From contig CABQEV010000001.1 of NCBI GenBank assembly GCA_902463265.1, forward strand, positions 1 through 64,000: 64,000 nt of DNA, given 5' to 3'. Made by a program: the position numbers and the translations under genes. Every line of letters starts with the position of its first letter. Within the stretch, counting starts at the first letter, position 1. Shown in pieces: positions 34,631 to 42,422 of the stretch. Source of the stretch: UMGS1889 sp900556055 (GTDB lineage Bacteria > Bacillota > Clostridia > Oscillospirales > Ruminococcaceae). The notes below the pieces were generated by a model, which was given only the letters and a program-made list of their open reading frames with translations, was not told where the DNA came from and did not search any database.

Positions 34631-35518
34631 ATGATTGAAACTGTTCCTGCAAAGACTATCATAACAAAGACAAAAGGCGGCTGGTTCGGCAATGACTACA
34701 ACATGAATATTTACCGAGGCTGCTGTCACGGCTGCATATACTGCGACAGCCGAAGCGAATGCTACGGCATAGACCGCTTTGACACGGTGCGTGCAAAGGA
34801 AAATGCGCTTGGGATCATTCGTGATGAACTGCGCAGAAAGGTCAGGTCGGGCGTTGTCGGAACGGGCGCAATGTCCGATCCGTACAATCCGTTTGAGAAA
34901 ACGGAGCTTCTGACAAGGCACGCTCTTGAGCTGATAAACGCTTACGGCTTCGGTGCGGACGTGCTGTCTAAAAGTGCGCTTATTGCACGGGATACCGACA
35001 TTTTCCGTGAGATAGCCGAACATTCGCCGATGCTTGTGAAAATGACCGTCACTGCCTGCGATGATGAGCTTTGCAGGCTGATCGAACCGAATGTTTCCGT
35101 ATCGTCCGAGAGATTTGATGCGCTGGCGAAAATAGCCGAAAGCGGCATATTCACGGGTATAATGCTAATGCCCGTGCTTCCTTTCATTGAGGACACGGAG
35201 GAGAATATCATCGGCATAGTGCGGACGGCGCATGAGATAGGCGCAAGGTTTGTCTATCCCGCATTCGGCGTGACGCTGCGTGCAAATCAGCGGGAGTATT
35301 TTCTGGATAAGCTGGACGAAATATTCCCCGAAAAAAATTACCGCCGCAGATATGAAGAGTTCTGCGGCGGCAGATATGAATGTGTATCTCCGAATGCAAA
35401 GAGACTGTGGAAGGTGTTCACCGAGGAATGCGGTAAATACGGCATTCTTTATGATATGGGCGACATTGTTTCGGCATATAAGTCGGGTTATGGAGATACT
35501 CAGCTGAGTTTCTTTTAA
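34631..35518 (+). CDS. radical SAM protein (spore photoproduct lyase-like group)
   Basis: 295 residues. The cluster-binding motif is CCHGCIYC (CxxxCxxC) after NIYRGC, the pattern of the SplB-like radical SAM proteins often annotated as DNA repair photolyases. GAMSDPYNPFE and MPVLPFIEDTEENI are further conserved stretches. The substrate is unknown; a DNA lesion repair role is often assumed but not shown. ATG 34631 has GAGG upstream; TTG 34610 is less likely. Its TAA overlaps the stop of the convergent DUF4153 gene in a shared TTAA. Confidence 0.85.
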   Translation: MIETVPAKTIITKTKGGWFGNDYNMNIYRGCCHGCIYCDSRSECYGIDRFDTVRAKENALGIIRDELRRKVRSGVVGTGAMSDPYNPFEKTELLTRHALELINAYGFGADVLSKSALIARDTDIFREIAEHSPMLVKMTVTACDDELCRLIEPNVSVSSERFDALAKIAESGIFTGIMLMPVLPFIEDTEENIIGIVRTAHEIGARFVYPAFGVTLRANQREYFLDKLDEIFPEKNYRRRYEEFCGGRYECVSPNAKRLWKVFTEECGKYGILYDMGDIVSAYKSGYGDTQLSFF

Positions 35519-37041
35519 TCTTTGGGAAATGCGCAGTTTTCGGCGATAACAGTCATAAGCGAATCGTTCAGCGAATAAGGATTGCGGCTGCAAAGAATGT
35601 CAAAAATCGCTTTTCCGGCTTCAAGGTTATTATCATCTGCATATATTCTGCTCAGGGCGGGAACAGCATCGCAGGAGAGATCGTTCAGGTCAAATCTGTC
35701 AAAATCGGTGATGGCTCCGTTGTTATAAAGCCTGTAATTTTCCCTGACTATAAAGCTGTCAACATTTGCAAAGCTGAAAACGGACATCATGACTGCTGTT
35801 ATAACAAATGCAGTCAGCGAGAGGTCAAAATCCGGCACAAACTGCTTGATGATAACGCCGATAAACACGAGTGCCAGGGCTATCATAAGTATTGATGCAT
35901 AAATGCGCTTCTGCGTCCAGCCGAATTTGCTGATGTAAAGCACCATCTTGCTGAGGGCGGTAGCAACAAGAAGAACGGTCGATACGGAGAGAAAAACCGT
36001 GAAGAACTTCAGGGCTTTCGGCTTCTTTCCGTCCTCGGTCTTTAAGCATAAGCCGTTTATGATAATGATGATGCCTGCGTTTATTACGGCGGTCATGCAA
36101 AGCTCGAAAAATCCTCGCCTTGCATATTCCGAATAGGATATTCCGTCGGGGAGATAGCCTATGAATGCGTTCATGAAATAGTCAGCCTGAAGTGCAAAGA
36201 AGATGATGTAGATAAGGCATATCGGCACGGCTGCTGTGTAAAGGATAAGTCCGTGTATCTTTGCATATGCATCGGCTGATGCCTGCTTTTCCAGTTCATG
36301 CTCATCGGCTGTTTTATTGCAGATTATTGCGGAAAATATCATGCTGAAAAGTCCGCAGGCGATGAAAAGCGAAAATCCGAAGGTGATGAGCCGTGATATA
36401 AATTCATCGGGGACGATAAGCGATGAGAAAATGCTGTCCATGGTTTTTTCCATGCGTTCATCTGCGCTCATCAGCAGGAAAAGTATCACGAGAAAGGCGG
36501 GTATCGCAAAGATAAGTCCGGTGATGATATATCCGATGGACTTGGTCCGCTTTTCCGAATTTTTTCCCTTTACAGCAGATACAGATGCGGGGAAAACTGA
36601 AAAATATTTCTCAAACGGACGCTTTACAGCTGCGCCTGTCAGGTCGGCACCGAAAAGGTGACCGACTTTTTCTATGCCGAAGGAGGTGCAGTAGAAAAAA
36701 AGTGCGGACGATACGAGCGAGGAAAATCCGCTTGCGAAGCGTGCATATTCATTGGCTGTGATGAAAAGCTCCGCGGCGAAAACGAGTGACATCACAAAAA
36801 GGAAAATACCGAAGCGGCTGAATTTTCTGCCGCTTTTTTTCAGCGCAAAAAATCCTGTCAGCGAGAAAAGTGTGAAGAATATGCCTCCGCCTATGCCGTG
36901 TCCGCCGTTTACGGCAACGCATCTCAGATAGAAATATCCGAGGACAATGCAGGCTATTGCGGTGAGGGATTCGGTAAGTGTGTATTCGTGTTTTTCTTTT
37001 GGGACGCAAACAGGTCCGTCAAGTATTGGATTTTCAGTCAT
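35515..37041 (-). CDS. DUF4153/DUF4173 polytopic membrane protein
   Basis: 508 residues with about 12 hydrophobic helices. The stretch NAFIGYLPDGISYSEYARR followed by GFFELC is the hallmark of the DUF4153/DUF4173 family. The function is unknown. The C-terminal 80 residues are soluble. It overlaps the XRE gene by eight bases, so it is co-translated with a DUF2975 membrane protein and an XRE regulator, a set that may sense membrane state. Confidence 0.85.
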   Translation of the reverse strand: MTENPILDGPVCVPKEKHEYTLTESLTAIACIVLGYFYLRCVAVNGGHGIGGGIFFTLFSLTGFFALKKSGRKFSRFGIFLFVMSLVFAAELFITANEYARFASGFSSLVSSALFFYCTSFGIEKVGHLFGADLTGAAVKRPFEKYFSVFPASVSAVKGKNSEKRTKSIGYIITGLIFAIPAFLVILFLLMSADERMEKTMDSIFSSLIVPDEFISRLITFGFSLFIACGLFSMIFSAIICNKTADEHELEKQASADAYAKIHGLILYTAAVPICLIYIIFFALQADYFMNAFIGYLPDGISYSEYARRGFFELCMTAVINAGIIIIINGLCLKTEDGKKPKALKFFTVFLSVSTVLLVATALSKMVLYISKFGWTQKRIYASILMIALALVFIGVIIKQFVPDFDLSLTAFVITAVMMSVFSFANVDSFIVRENYRLYNNGAITDFDRFDLNDLSCDAVPALSRIYADDNNLEAGKAIFDILCSRNPYSLNDSLMTVIAENCAFPKD

Positions 37042-37270
37042 GGCTCTTTATCCTTTCGTCATTTTCATCGTCGGTGTATTCGAGAATGTCGCCCGGCTGG
37101 CATTTCAGCTCATGGCACAGGCTTTCAAGAGTGGAAAATCTGACGGCTTTTGCTTTGCCTGTTTTCAGTACAGACAGATTTGCGGGGGTTATGCCTATCC
37201 TTTCGGCAAGCTCGTTCGAGGATATCTTCCGCAGTGCCATCATGACATCGAGATTAACTATTATCGGCAT
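37034..37270 (-). CDS. XRE-family regulator of the DUF2975-linked type
   Basis: 78 residues, one helix-turn-helix: LDVMMALRKISSNELAERIG, then ITPANLSVLKTGKAKAVRFS. This short form (YozG-like) regularly follows a DUF2975 gene in Gram-positive bacteria. The DUF2975 gene ends 12 bases upstream and the DUF4153 gene overlaps the end. It probably controls its own operon through the inverted repeat at 37784-37813. Confidence 0.9.
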   Translation of the reverse strand: MPIIVNLDVMMALRKISSNELAERIGITPANLSVLKTGKAKAVRFSTLESLCHELKCQPGDILEYTDDENDERIKSHD

Positions 37271-37282
37271 CGCAATACCTCC

Positions 37283-37756
37283 TCAGACCGTCAGATCGTT
37301 TTCTTCACGCAGCTCGACAGCCTTTGAGAAAACATTTTTCAGAACACGGAGGATAAGTCCCATAAATGCCGCAGCAAGTGCGATCGCCAGGGAAACAAAG
37401 GTGTATATCCCGAAGAAAATGAATATCACAGTGACGGCGAAGCAGCAGTAGGAGAGTATACGCAGGAGCTTGACGTTATTCTGCACGAATATGCGCTCAT
37501 CAGTGATGTTCGACAGCAGCTTCCATACGGAAATGACTGCTGTAAGAGCGGGTATCTCGGCGGCGTACAGCACCGCACTCAGGGCGATCGCAGCTTCCTT
37601 GTTGTCAGTCGGTCGGATAGCTGTCGCATGGGCGACTGACGAGTACCATTTTCCGACAGAGGGGATAAAAAACAGCATTGCAACGAGAAAAACAAACAGC
37701 ATTATCGTCAGTATCTGCGTCAGCATGACTGACTTTGATTTGGTTGAAAGAATCAT
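37283..37756 (-). CDS. DUF2975 membrane protein
   Basis: 157 residues with four hydrophobic helices (about 12-32, 58-80, 100-122 and 125-143). The FVQNNVKLLRILSYCCF stretch between helices is typical of DUF2975. It is the first gene of the DUF2975-XRE-DUF4153 operon. In analogous pairs the membrane protein is thought to hold or modulate the small HTH protein, which is family-based inference. Confidence 0.85.
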   Translation of the reverse strand: MILSTKSKSVMLTQILTIMLFVFLVAMLFFIPSVGKWYSSVAHATAIRPTDNKEAAIALSAVLYAAEIPALTAVISVWKLLSNITDERIFVQNNVKLLRILSYCCFAVTVIFIFFGIYTFVSLAIALAAAFMGLILRVLKNVFSKAVELREENDLTV

Positions 37757-37783
37757 GGTCGTATCGTTCCTTTCGCTTTTGCT

Positions 37784-37813
37784 ATTTGCAGTATATCACA
37801 TTGGTTTGCAAAT
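37784..37813. promoter_or_regulatory. promoter with inverted-repeat operator for the DUF2975-XRE operon
   Basis: On the minus strand TTGACA (37813-37818), 17-base spacer, TATACT (37790-37795). ATTTGCA (37784-37790) and TGCAAAT (37807-37813) are exact inverted repeats that bracket the spacer and touch both promoter boxes; TTTGCAAA (37805-37812) is itself palindromic. A good candidate site for the operon's own XRE protein. Confidence 0.75.
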
Positions 37814-37859
37814 GTCAATACTTTATTATCGAAAAACGATAATTATTTTCTGAAAAGAA

Positions 37860-37891
37860 AAAGCCGACATATCAAAAAGACTGTCGGCTTT
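37860..37891 (-). terminator. terminator of the PstS-like operon
   Basis: On the minus strand AAAGCCGAC pairs with GTCGGCTTT, followed by TTCTTTTC. Confidence 0.7.
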
Positions 37892-37905
37892 CGGGATTTG
37901 AATAT

Positions 37906-38856
37906 TTACGATATGGGAGAATAGCCTGTTTCTTCGACTATTTTCTGACCGCTTTCGGAGAGAAACCATTCTATCAGCAGCGGGATATTCGGGTTATCGT
38001 TATTTTTGTCATAGACCGCATAAAAATCACTGACAACAGGATAGCTGCCGTCGGAAATATGCTCGGGATCGGGATAGATGCCGTCTACCGCAAGCATTTT
38101 TACGCCGCCGTTTGCTGCGACCTCCTCGGCATAAAATCTGAAAGAAAAGCCTATTGCGCTGCTGATAAAGTCAATGTCCCTGACCGGCTTTTCATTGCCC
38201 ATGAACCGCAGGAATGCTGACTGACTGCCGCTTCCCTCATTGCGCTGAACTGCGCCTATCGGGATATTTTTGCCGCCAAGCTCCGACCATAGGCGGTATT
38301 TTCCTGCGTAGATGCCCCTTATCTCATCGGCTGTGAGGCTGTTTACGGGATTGCCCGCTTTTACGAGAAACACGAAGGCTTCACGTCCGATTGGGACAAA
38401 TTCAAGCTCGGCATTCATATCAGCGGCATACTTTTTCTGTTCCTCCGACGGTGCGGCGCAGAGGATAATATCCGCATTTCCCTCGGCAACGGCTTTATAT
38501 GCGGACGGGGTATTTCTCATTTGCAGGCGGCTTTCGGCAGTGAAGTCGCTTCCGTCGAATATGACCGAATCTTCGGGATAAAGTGCGTTTACGAATGCCG
38601 ATGAGATCGGGTACAGGGCGGCTGCGCTGTCGATCACCGGGAGGTCGTCCGTCAGCGGCAGTTCGTCCTTGATTTTTATTATCTTTGAATTATCATCAAA
38701 CGGGAGATAATCCGCAAGCTCGATTGATTTTGCTCTCATTACGCCGCTTTTGTCGGGAATGCAGCGCTTGGTGAAATTCTCATAAATAAACAGATCGGTC
38801 AGTATTATAATAAGCGTGAGAAGTGAGATAATGAGTATTTTTGTATGAGCTTTCAT
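37906..38856 (-). CDS. PstS-like substrate-binding protein with uncut N-terminal anchor
   Basis: 316 residues. The N-terminal helix (about 6-27) lacks a lipobox, so the protein is probably anchored rather than lipidated. The ligand-binding fold shows FVFLVKAGNPVNSLTADEIR, KYRLWSELGG and RNEGSGSQSAF, the last matching the phosphate-gripping RxxGSGT/S loop of PstS. No pstCAB transporter genes are nearby. Instead two small membrane genes lie directly upstream, the nearer one overlapping its ATG. It may sense or hand over phosphate or another anion. Confidence 0.85.
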   Translation of the reverse strand: MKAHTKILIISLLTLIIILTDLFIYENFTKRCIPDKSGVMRAKSIELADYLPFDDNSKIIKIKDELPLTDDLPVIDSAAALYPISSAFVNALYPEDSVIFDGSDFTAESRLQMRNTPSAYKAVAEGNADIILCAAPSEEQKKYAADMNAELEFVPIGREAFVFLVKAGNPVNSLTADEIRGIYAGKYRLWSELGGKNIPIGAVQRNEGSGSQSAFLRFMGNEKPVRDIDFISSAIGFSFRFYAEEVAANGGVKMLAVDGIYPDPEHISDGSYPVVSDFYAVYDKNNDNPNIPLLIEWFLSESGQKIVEETGYSPIS

Positions 38857-38999
38857 CGGAATGTCCTCCCGTTTGCGATAAAGGTTATCACGGAAACATC
38901 AGAGAAAAGCACGGCTGTGTATACGAGGAGAATTATCATCGAGATAATTCCCGCTGCGGCGATGACAATAAGCAGACGCAGAAATGTTTTATCGCTCAT
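38853..38999 (-). CDS. 48-residue single-helix membrane protein, coupled to the PstS-like gene
   Basis: A small gene below usual length cut-offs. It begins with ATG at 38999, six bases after a perfect AGGAGG, and reads MSDKTFLRLLIVIAAAGIIS then a long hydrophobic helix and FIANGRTFR. Its TGA overlaps the ATG of the PstS-like gene (ATGA), a sign of translational coupling. It sits eight bases behind the 81-residue membrane gene. No family recognised; a partner subunit of the PstS-like protein is plausible. Confidence 0.75.
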   Translation of the reverse strand: MSDKTFLRLLIVIAAAGIISMIILLVYTAVLFSDVSVITFIANGRTFR

Positions 39000-39007
39000 A
39001 CTTCCTC

Positions 39008-39253
39008 CTACATATGTGCAACGGCAAACGAAAGCATTATCACAAATGCGATGACAGTTATGACCTGAACAGCGACCAGTCCAAGAAGTATGGACGCTGT
39101 TATCATTGAGGTTTTGTGGGCTTTGCGTTCTTCAGTGTTTTCTTTCGGGATGGAGCTGTATGTTATGACTGTTTTTACGAAAAAAACTACGGCGGTTATG
39201 TCTGCGAGGATTATTGATATAAGCAGTATCCAAGCAAGTATAGCGAGCATCAT
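39008..39253 (-). CDS. 81-residue two-helix membrane protein
   Basis: Two hydrophobic helices (about 3-26 and 48-76) joined by a charged loop (IPKENTEERKAHKTS). AAAGGGGA lies upstream of the ATG. It is the first of three genes ending with the PstS-like protein. No family recognised. Confidence 0.7.
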   Translation of the reverse strand: MMLAILAWILLISIILADITAVVFFVKTVITYSSIPKENTEERKAHKTSMITASILLGLVAVQVITVIAFVIMLSFAVAHM

Positions 39254-39312
39254 AATAAGTCCCCTTTCTTAAAAAAGTATAACATATCTGCGATAAATTG
39301 TCAACATAAAAA

Positions 39313-39339
39313 GCCGCTCCCGAAAAGCTCGGAAGCGGC
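39313..39339 (-). terminator. terminator of the GH130 gene
   Basis: On the minus strand GCCGCTtCCGA pairs with TCGGgAGCGGC, followed by TTTTTAT. Confidence 0.8.
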
Positions 39340-39364
39340 ATGGATATCAGTTATAAACAGCAGA

Positions 39365-40390
39365 TCAAACCTGACTGTTGTTGTCGAGGAAGTCCATAAC
39401 AGCGTCAACTGTTGTGAATGCGAGAGCTGTGCATGTATCAGCGCAGCCGTAGTAGATGCAGATTCTGCCTGTGTCAGCGTCAACGAGGTTAGCGCAGGGG
39501 AATGTTACTGCGTCTGTATCGCCGACCAGCTCATAGTACTCCTGAGGGCTGATGAGGTAGGAAGCGCCTCTCTTGAGAACCTTCCAAGGCTCGTCCTTAT
39601 CGAGGAGTGCAGCGGAGAAGCTGTATACGTAGCCGTTGCAGGAAGTCAGAACACCGTGGTAGAAAATGAGCCAGCCGCGGTCTGTTTCGATAGGAATAGG
39701 ACCTGCGCCCATCTTTGTGGATTCCCAGCCCTTGGAGGGACCCATTACGTGTCTGTGCTGACCCCAGAATGTGAGGTCGGGAGACTGGCTGATGAACATA
39801 TCGCCGAAAGGAGTATGACCGCTGTCGGAAGGACGGCTCATCATCATGTACTTGTCATTGATCTTTCTGGGGAACATAACGCCGTTTCTGTTGAAGGGCA
39901 GGTAAGCGTTCTCCAGCTGTGTGAATTCCTTGAAATCGTATGTATAAGCAATACCGATAGTAGGCTTCCAGCCGTAAGCGTTGCACCATGTTACAACGTA
40001 CTTGTCCTCAAGCTTGCAGACTCTGGGGTCGTAGCCGTACTGCCACTCTGCAACCTCAGGGATATCGCATTTGAACTTGATTCTTTCCTCATTGATGTCC
40101 CAGTTGATGCCGTCCTTGGAGAAACCAACGTGGAGCTCCATGTTTCTCTCTCTGTCGTCAACTCTGAAAACGCCTGCGAACTTGTAGTCGCCGTTCTCAA
40201 AAGGAACTACGGAGCTGTTGAAGATGGAGTTGGAGGGCTCGCGGTAGCCGTTAGCCTTCTTTACCATGATGTGATCTCTCTTGATGATGGGGTTTGCATT
40301 GTAGCGCCAAACTACGTCCTTGCATCCCTCGGGCTTGTCCTGCCAGGGAATGTTGGGGAGGGAAGTGCCGTTGATAACTTTAACCTTCAT
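39365..40390 (-). CDS. GH130 beta-1,4-mannooligosaccharide phosphorylase (RaMP2-like)
   Basis: 341 residues. Phosphorolyses beta-mannosides to mannose 1-phosphate, saving ATP in mannan use. The GH130 five-bladed propeller is recognised from the start VINGTSLPNIPW, WRYNANPII, the proton-donor Asp in YGYDPRV, the phosphate-binding RP in MMSRPSDSGH, and GAGPIPIETDRGWL followed by IFYHGV. Length and N-terminus are like the Ruminococcus albus RaMP2 (mannooligosaccharide-preferring) group rather than the longer RaMP1. No signal peptide, so cytoplasmic. The LacI regulator at 40899 is divergent and probably controls it. Exact chain-length preference cannot be told from sequence alone. Confidence 0.88.
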   Translation of the reverse strand: MKVKVINGTSLPNIPWQDKPEGCKDVVWRYNANPIIKRDHIMVKKANGYREPSNSIFNSSVVPFENGDYKFAGVFRVDDRERNMELHVGFSKDGINWDINEERIKFKCDIPEVAEWQYGYDPRVCKLEDKYVVTWCNAYGWKPTIGIAYTYDFKEFTQLENAYLPFNRNGVMFPRKINDKYMMMSRPSDSGHTPFGDMFISQSPDLTFWGQHRHVMGPSKGWESTKMGAGPIPIETDRGWLIFYHGVLTSCNGYVYSFSAALLDKDEPWKVLKRGASYLISPQEYYELVGDTDAVTFPCANLVDADTGRICIYYGCADTCTALAFTTVDAVMDFLDNNSQV

Positions 40391-40459
40391 TTAAATGCCG
40401 CCTTTCGGTATTGATTTACTTTACAAGCTCACCGTGATTAACAGTGATTTACTACTGTC

Positions 40460-40489
40460 ACTTTAACATTATTTTTTACACTTGTCAAT
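40460..40489 (-). promoter_or_regulatory. promoter of the GH130 gene
   Basis: On the minus strand TTGACA (40484-40489), 18-base spacer, TAAAGT (40460-40465). An imperfect inverted repeat ACAGT-N8-ACTGT follows between the start site and the gene. Confidence 0.6.
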
Positions 40490-40604
40490 AAGGAAATATA
40501 CTTTTAGCTGATTTGCACATATTGCGGCATTTAACTTTGTTTAGTATTACGAAGCAAGGTTAATTTACTAATAAAAAATCGTTTCAGTGAACAAAAACAG
40601 AGGA

Positions 40605-40705
40605 AAAAACTAAACGTTATGCATAATAAAATCTAATCTCCAAACGTTACTTTTATTGATTTGACCGAATGAGAAATCGTTTTCCCGGAAACGAAAAGGT
40701 TTTCG
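40605..40705. promoter_or_regulatory. cluster of LacI-type palindromes
   Basis: Two AAACGTTA cores (near 40613 and 40642) have the central CG usual for LacI-family sites. TCGTTT-TCCCGG-AAACGA (40677-40694) and CGAAAA-GG-TTTTCG (40692-40705) are overlapping inverted repeats. All lie in the gap shared by GH130 and lacI and are candidate operators. Confidence 0.55.
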
Positions 40706-40737
40706 GTGATTTTTAACGGGGAATTTTTTATGTTAAA

Positions 40738-40823
40738 TTAACTTAATCAAGTTAAATAACAAGGTTAAATAAGTATGATGATATAAGTTAAAAATGAAAT
40801 TAAGTTAAGTGATTTTTAACTTA
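40738..40823. promoter_or_regulatory. repeated AAGTTAA operator-like array upstream of the LacI gene
   Basis: TTAACTT-AATC-AAGTTAA (40738-40755) and TAAGTTAA-GTGATTT-TTAACTTA (40801-40823) are exact inverted repeats, and further GTTAAA copies lie at 40764 and 40787. The second repeat touches the -35 box of the lacI promoter. The 12-base GTGATTTTTAAC occurs at 40706 and again at 40809. Confidence 0.6.
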
Positions 40824-40852
40824 TTGACATTGTATCCGAATTGTGATAATCT
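40824..40852 (+). promoter_or_regulatory. promoter of the LacI-family gene
   Basis: TTGACA (40824-40829), 17-base spacer, TAATCT (40847-40852), with a GATAAT alternative two bases upstream. Confidence 0.65.
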
Positions 40853-40898
40853 TATTTACAAGAGAAACATATCTTCACGGCTTCAGGGGAGGTCAGGC

Positions 40899-41906
40899 AT
40901 GAAAAAAACAGTCAGAATGCAGGATATAGCCGACAGATTGGGGATAAGCGTGGCTGCGGTCTCCAAGGTGCTTGCGGATAAGCCGGGCATCAGCGATGAG
41001 CTGCGTGTCAAGGTGCGTCAGACAGCGCTTGAGATCGGATACCGCACATCAACAGCAAAAAAGAAGGCGCACCGCACTGCCACGAGGAGCGTTGCAATAA
41101 TTGCGGCAGAGCGTTTTTTAAGTGATGATTCGTTTTATCTGAAATATTATAAGCACATTTCCGACATACTTCAGTCAAATGACTACTGCGGATTTTTCCA
41201 CAGCATAAGCGACGGGGACGAGAGGGATCTCACACTTCCGAAAGCGCTTATAACGGGCAGCGTTGACGGAGTGATAATCCTCGGAAAGGTTTCAAACAAA
41301 TACTCCGAGATGATCGCAAAGAGCGGTCTGCCGATGATATTCCTCGATTATTACGATGAAAGAACGGAGATCGACTGCATAATCTGCGACAGCTTCTATG
41401 CCATGTACGATATGACAAACTATCTTATAAGAAACGGTCATGAAAGGATAGCTTTTGTCGGAACGGTCAGGGCGACCAGCAGTATACAGGACAGATATCT
41501 TGGATATATGAAGTCGCTTATAGAGCATGACATATATATCAGAAAGGATTATCTGATCGATGACCGCGACGAAAGCGGACGCATAACTCTCGGCAAGCTG
41601 CCCGAGGATATGCCGACGGCGTTTGTCTGCAACTGCGATGAAACGGCGTGCGTGCTGATAAGAAAGCTGCGTGACATGGGCGTGAGAGTGCCGGAAGAGG
41701 TGTCTATCACGGGCTTTGATAATTCGGTGTATTCGTCGCTTTCCGACCCGAAGATAACAACGGTCGAGGTAAATACGGAGCTTATGTCCCGTCTTGCCGT
41801 CGATTCGCTGCTGAAAAAAATAACAAAGCCGGGTACGGTGATAGGCCGTATCAGGGTCAACGGAAGCATTGTCTACAAAAATTCCGTCAGGGCGATAAAA
41901 ACGTAA
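40899..41906 (+). CDS. LacI-family transcriptional regulator
   Basis: 335 residues. The N-terminal helix-turn-helix and hinge (MQDIADRLGISVAAVSKVLA, 6-25) are followed by a periplasmic-binding-protein-like sensor (about 60-335) with SVDGVIILGK, SITGFDNSVYSSLSDPKITT and VEVN. GGGAGG lies before ATG 40899; the open frame from 40809 includes the promoter. It is divergent from the GH130 mannoside phosphorylase, and the palindromes between them make that gene its likely target, with mannose or mannobiose-type sugars as likely inducers (inference). Confidence 0.92.
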   Translation: MKKTVRMQDIADRLGISVAAVSKVLADKPGISDELRVKVRQTALEIGYRTSTAKKKAHRTATRSVAIIAAERFLSDDSFYLKYYKHISDILQSNDYCGFFHSISDGDERDLTLPKALITGSVDGVIILGKVSNKYSEMIAKSGLPMIFLDYYDERTEIDCIICDSFYAMYDMTNYLIRNGHERIAFVGTVRATSSIQDRYLGYMKSLIEHDIYIRKDYLIDDRDESGRITLGKLPEDMPTAFVCNCDETACVLIRKLRDMGVRVPEEVSITGFDNSVYSSLSDPKITTVEVNTELMSRLAVDSLLKKITKPGTVIGRIRVNGSIVYKNSVRAIKT

Positions 41907-41986
41907 TTCCCATTTTTCATTGGTATAACTTCCTTCAAAAAAGATCGGGCGCATGATTTGTGTGCCTGATTTTTTTTCATACCCTA

Positions 41987-42046
41987 TTGACAAATCCATT
42001 CTACTGTGATAGAATAAAAATGTGATCACATTCTATTGCAATAGAA
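41987..42046 (+). promoter_or_regulatory. blaI-type promoter with two operators
   Basis: TTGACA (41987-41992), 17-base spacer, TAGAAT (42010-42015). The first operator TTCTACTG-TGATAGAA (41999-42014) covers the -10; the second, TTCTATTG-CAATAGAA (42031-42046), is a perfect 16-base palindrome just after the start site. TGTGATCACA (42021-42030), also palindromic, lies between. This layout fits autorepression by the BlaI-like protein. Confidence 0.8.
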
Positions 42047-42059
42047 CAGGAGAATTCAT

Positions 42060-42422
42060 ATGAATATCAAGATGTTTGATTCAGAGCTTAAAGTCATGGA
42101 AATATTGTGGAGGGAGGGCGATATACCTGCAAAAGAAATAGCGGCTCTGCTCGCCAAAGAGGTCGGCTGGTCAAAGACGACGACATATACCGTCATAAAA
42201 AAGTGCATAGACAAGGGTGCTGTCAGCCGCTCGGAGGAGGGCTTTGTATGCCATGCCGAGATAACAAAGGACGAGGTAAGGGAGTTTGAAACAGCTGAGC
42301 TTATTGACCGAATGTACGGCGGCTCGGCGGATAAGCTGGCGGCGTCGATGGTCGGAAGCGGAATGCTTTCCGCAGAGGGGATAGCTGCGCTCAAAAAGCT
42401 TGTGGAGGATATGAAATGCTGA
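42060..42422 (+). CDS. BlaI/MecI-family repressor
   Basis: 120 residues. The winged helix (DSELKVMEILWREGDIPAKE, then WSKTTTYTVIKKCIDKGAVSR) is typical of BlaI, and the C-terminal helices would dimerise. In BlaI/MecI the repressor is cut by the partner M56 protease when the sensor is triggered. AGGAG lies eight bases before the ATG. The M56 gene overlaps by seven bases. No beta-lactamase or PBP gene is nearby, so the regulon is elsewhere or limited to these two genes. Confidence 0.93.
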   Translation: MNIKMFDSELKVMEILWREGDIPAKEIAALLAKEVGWSKTTTYTVIKKCIDKGAVSRSEEGFVCHAEITKDEVREFETAELIDRMYGGSADKLAASMVGSGMLSAEGIAALKKLVEDMKC

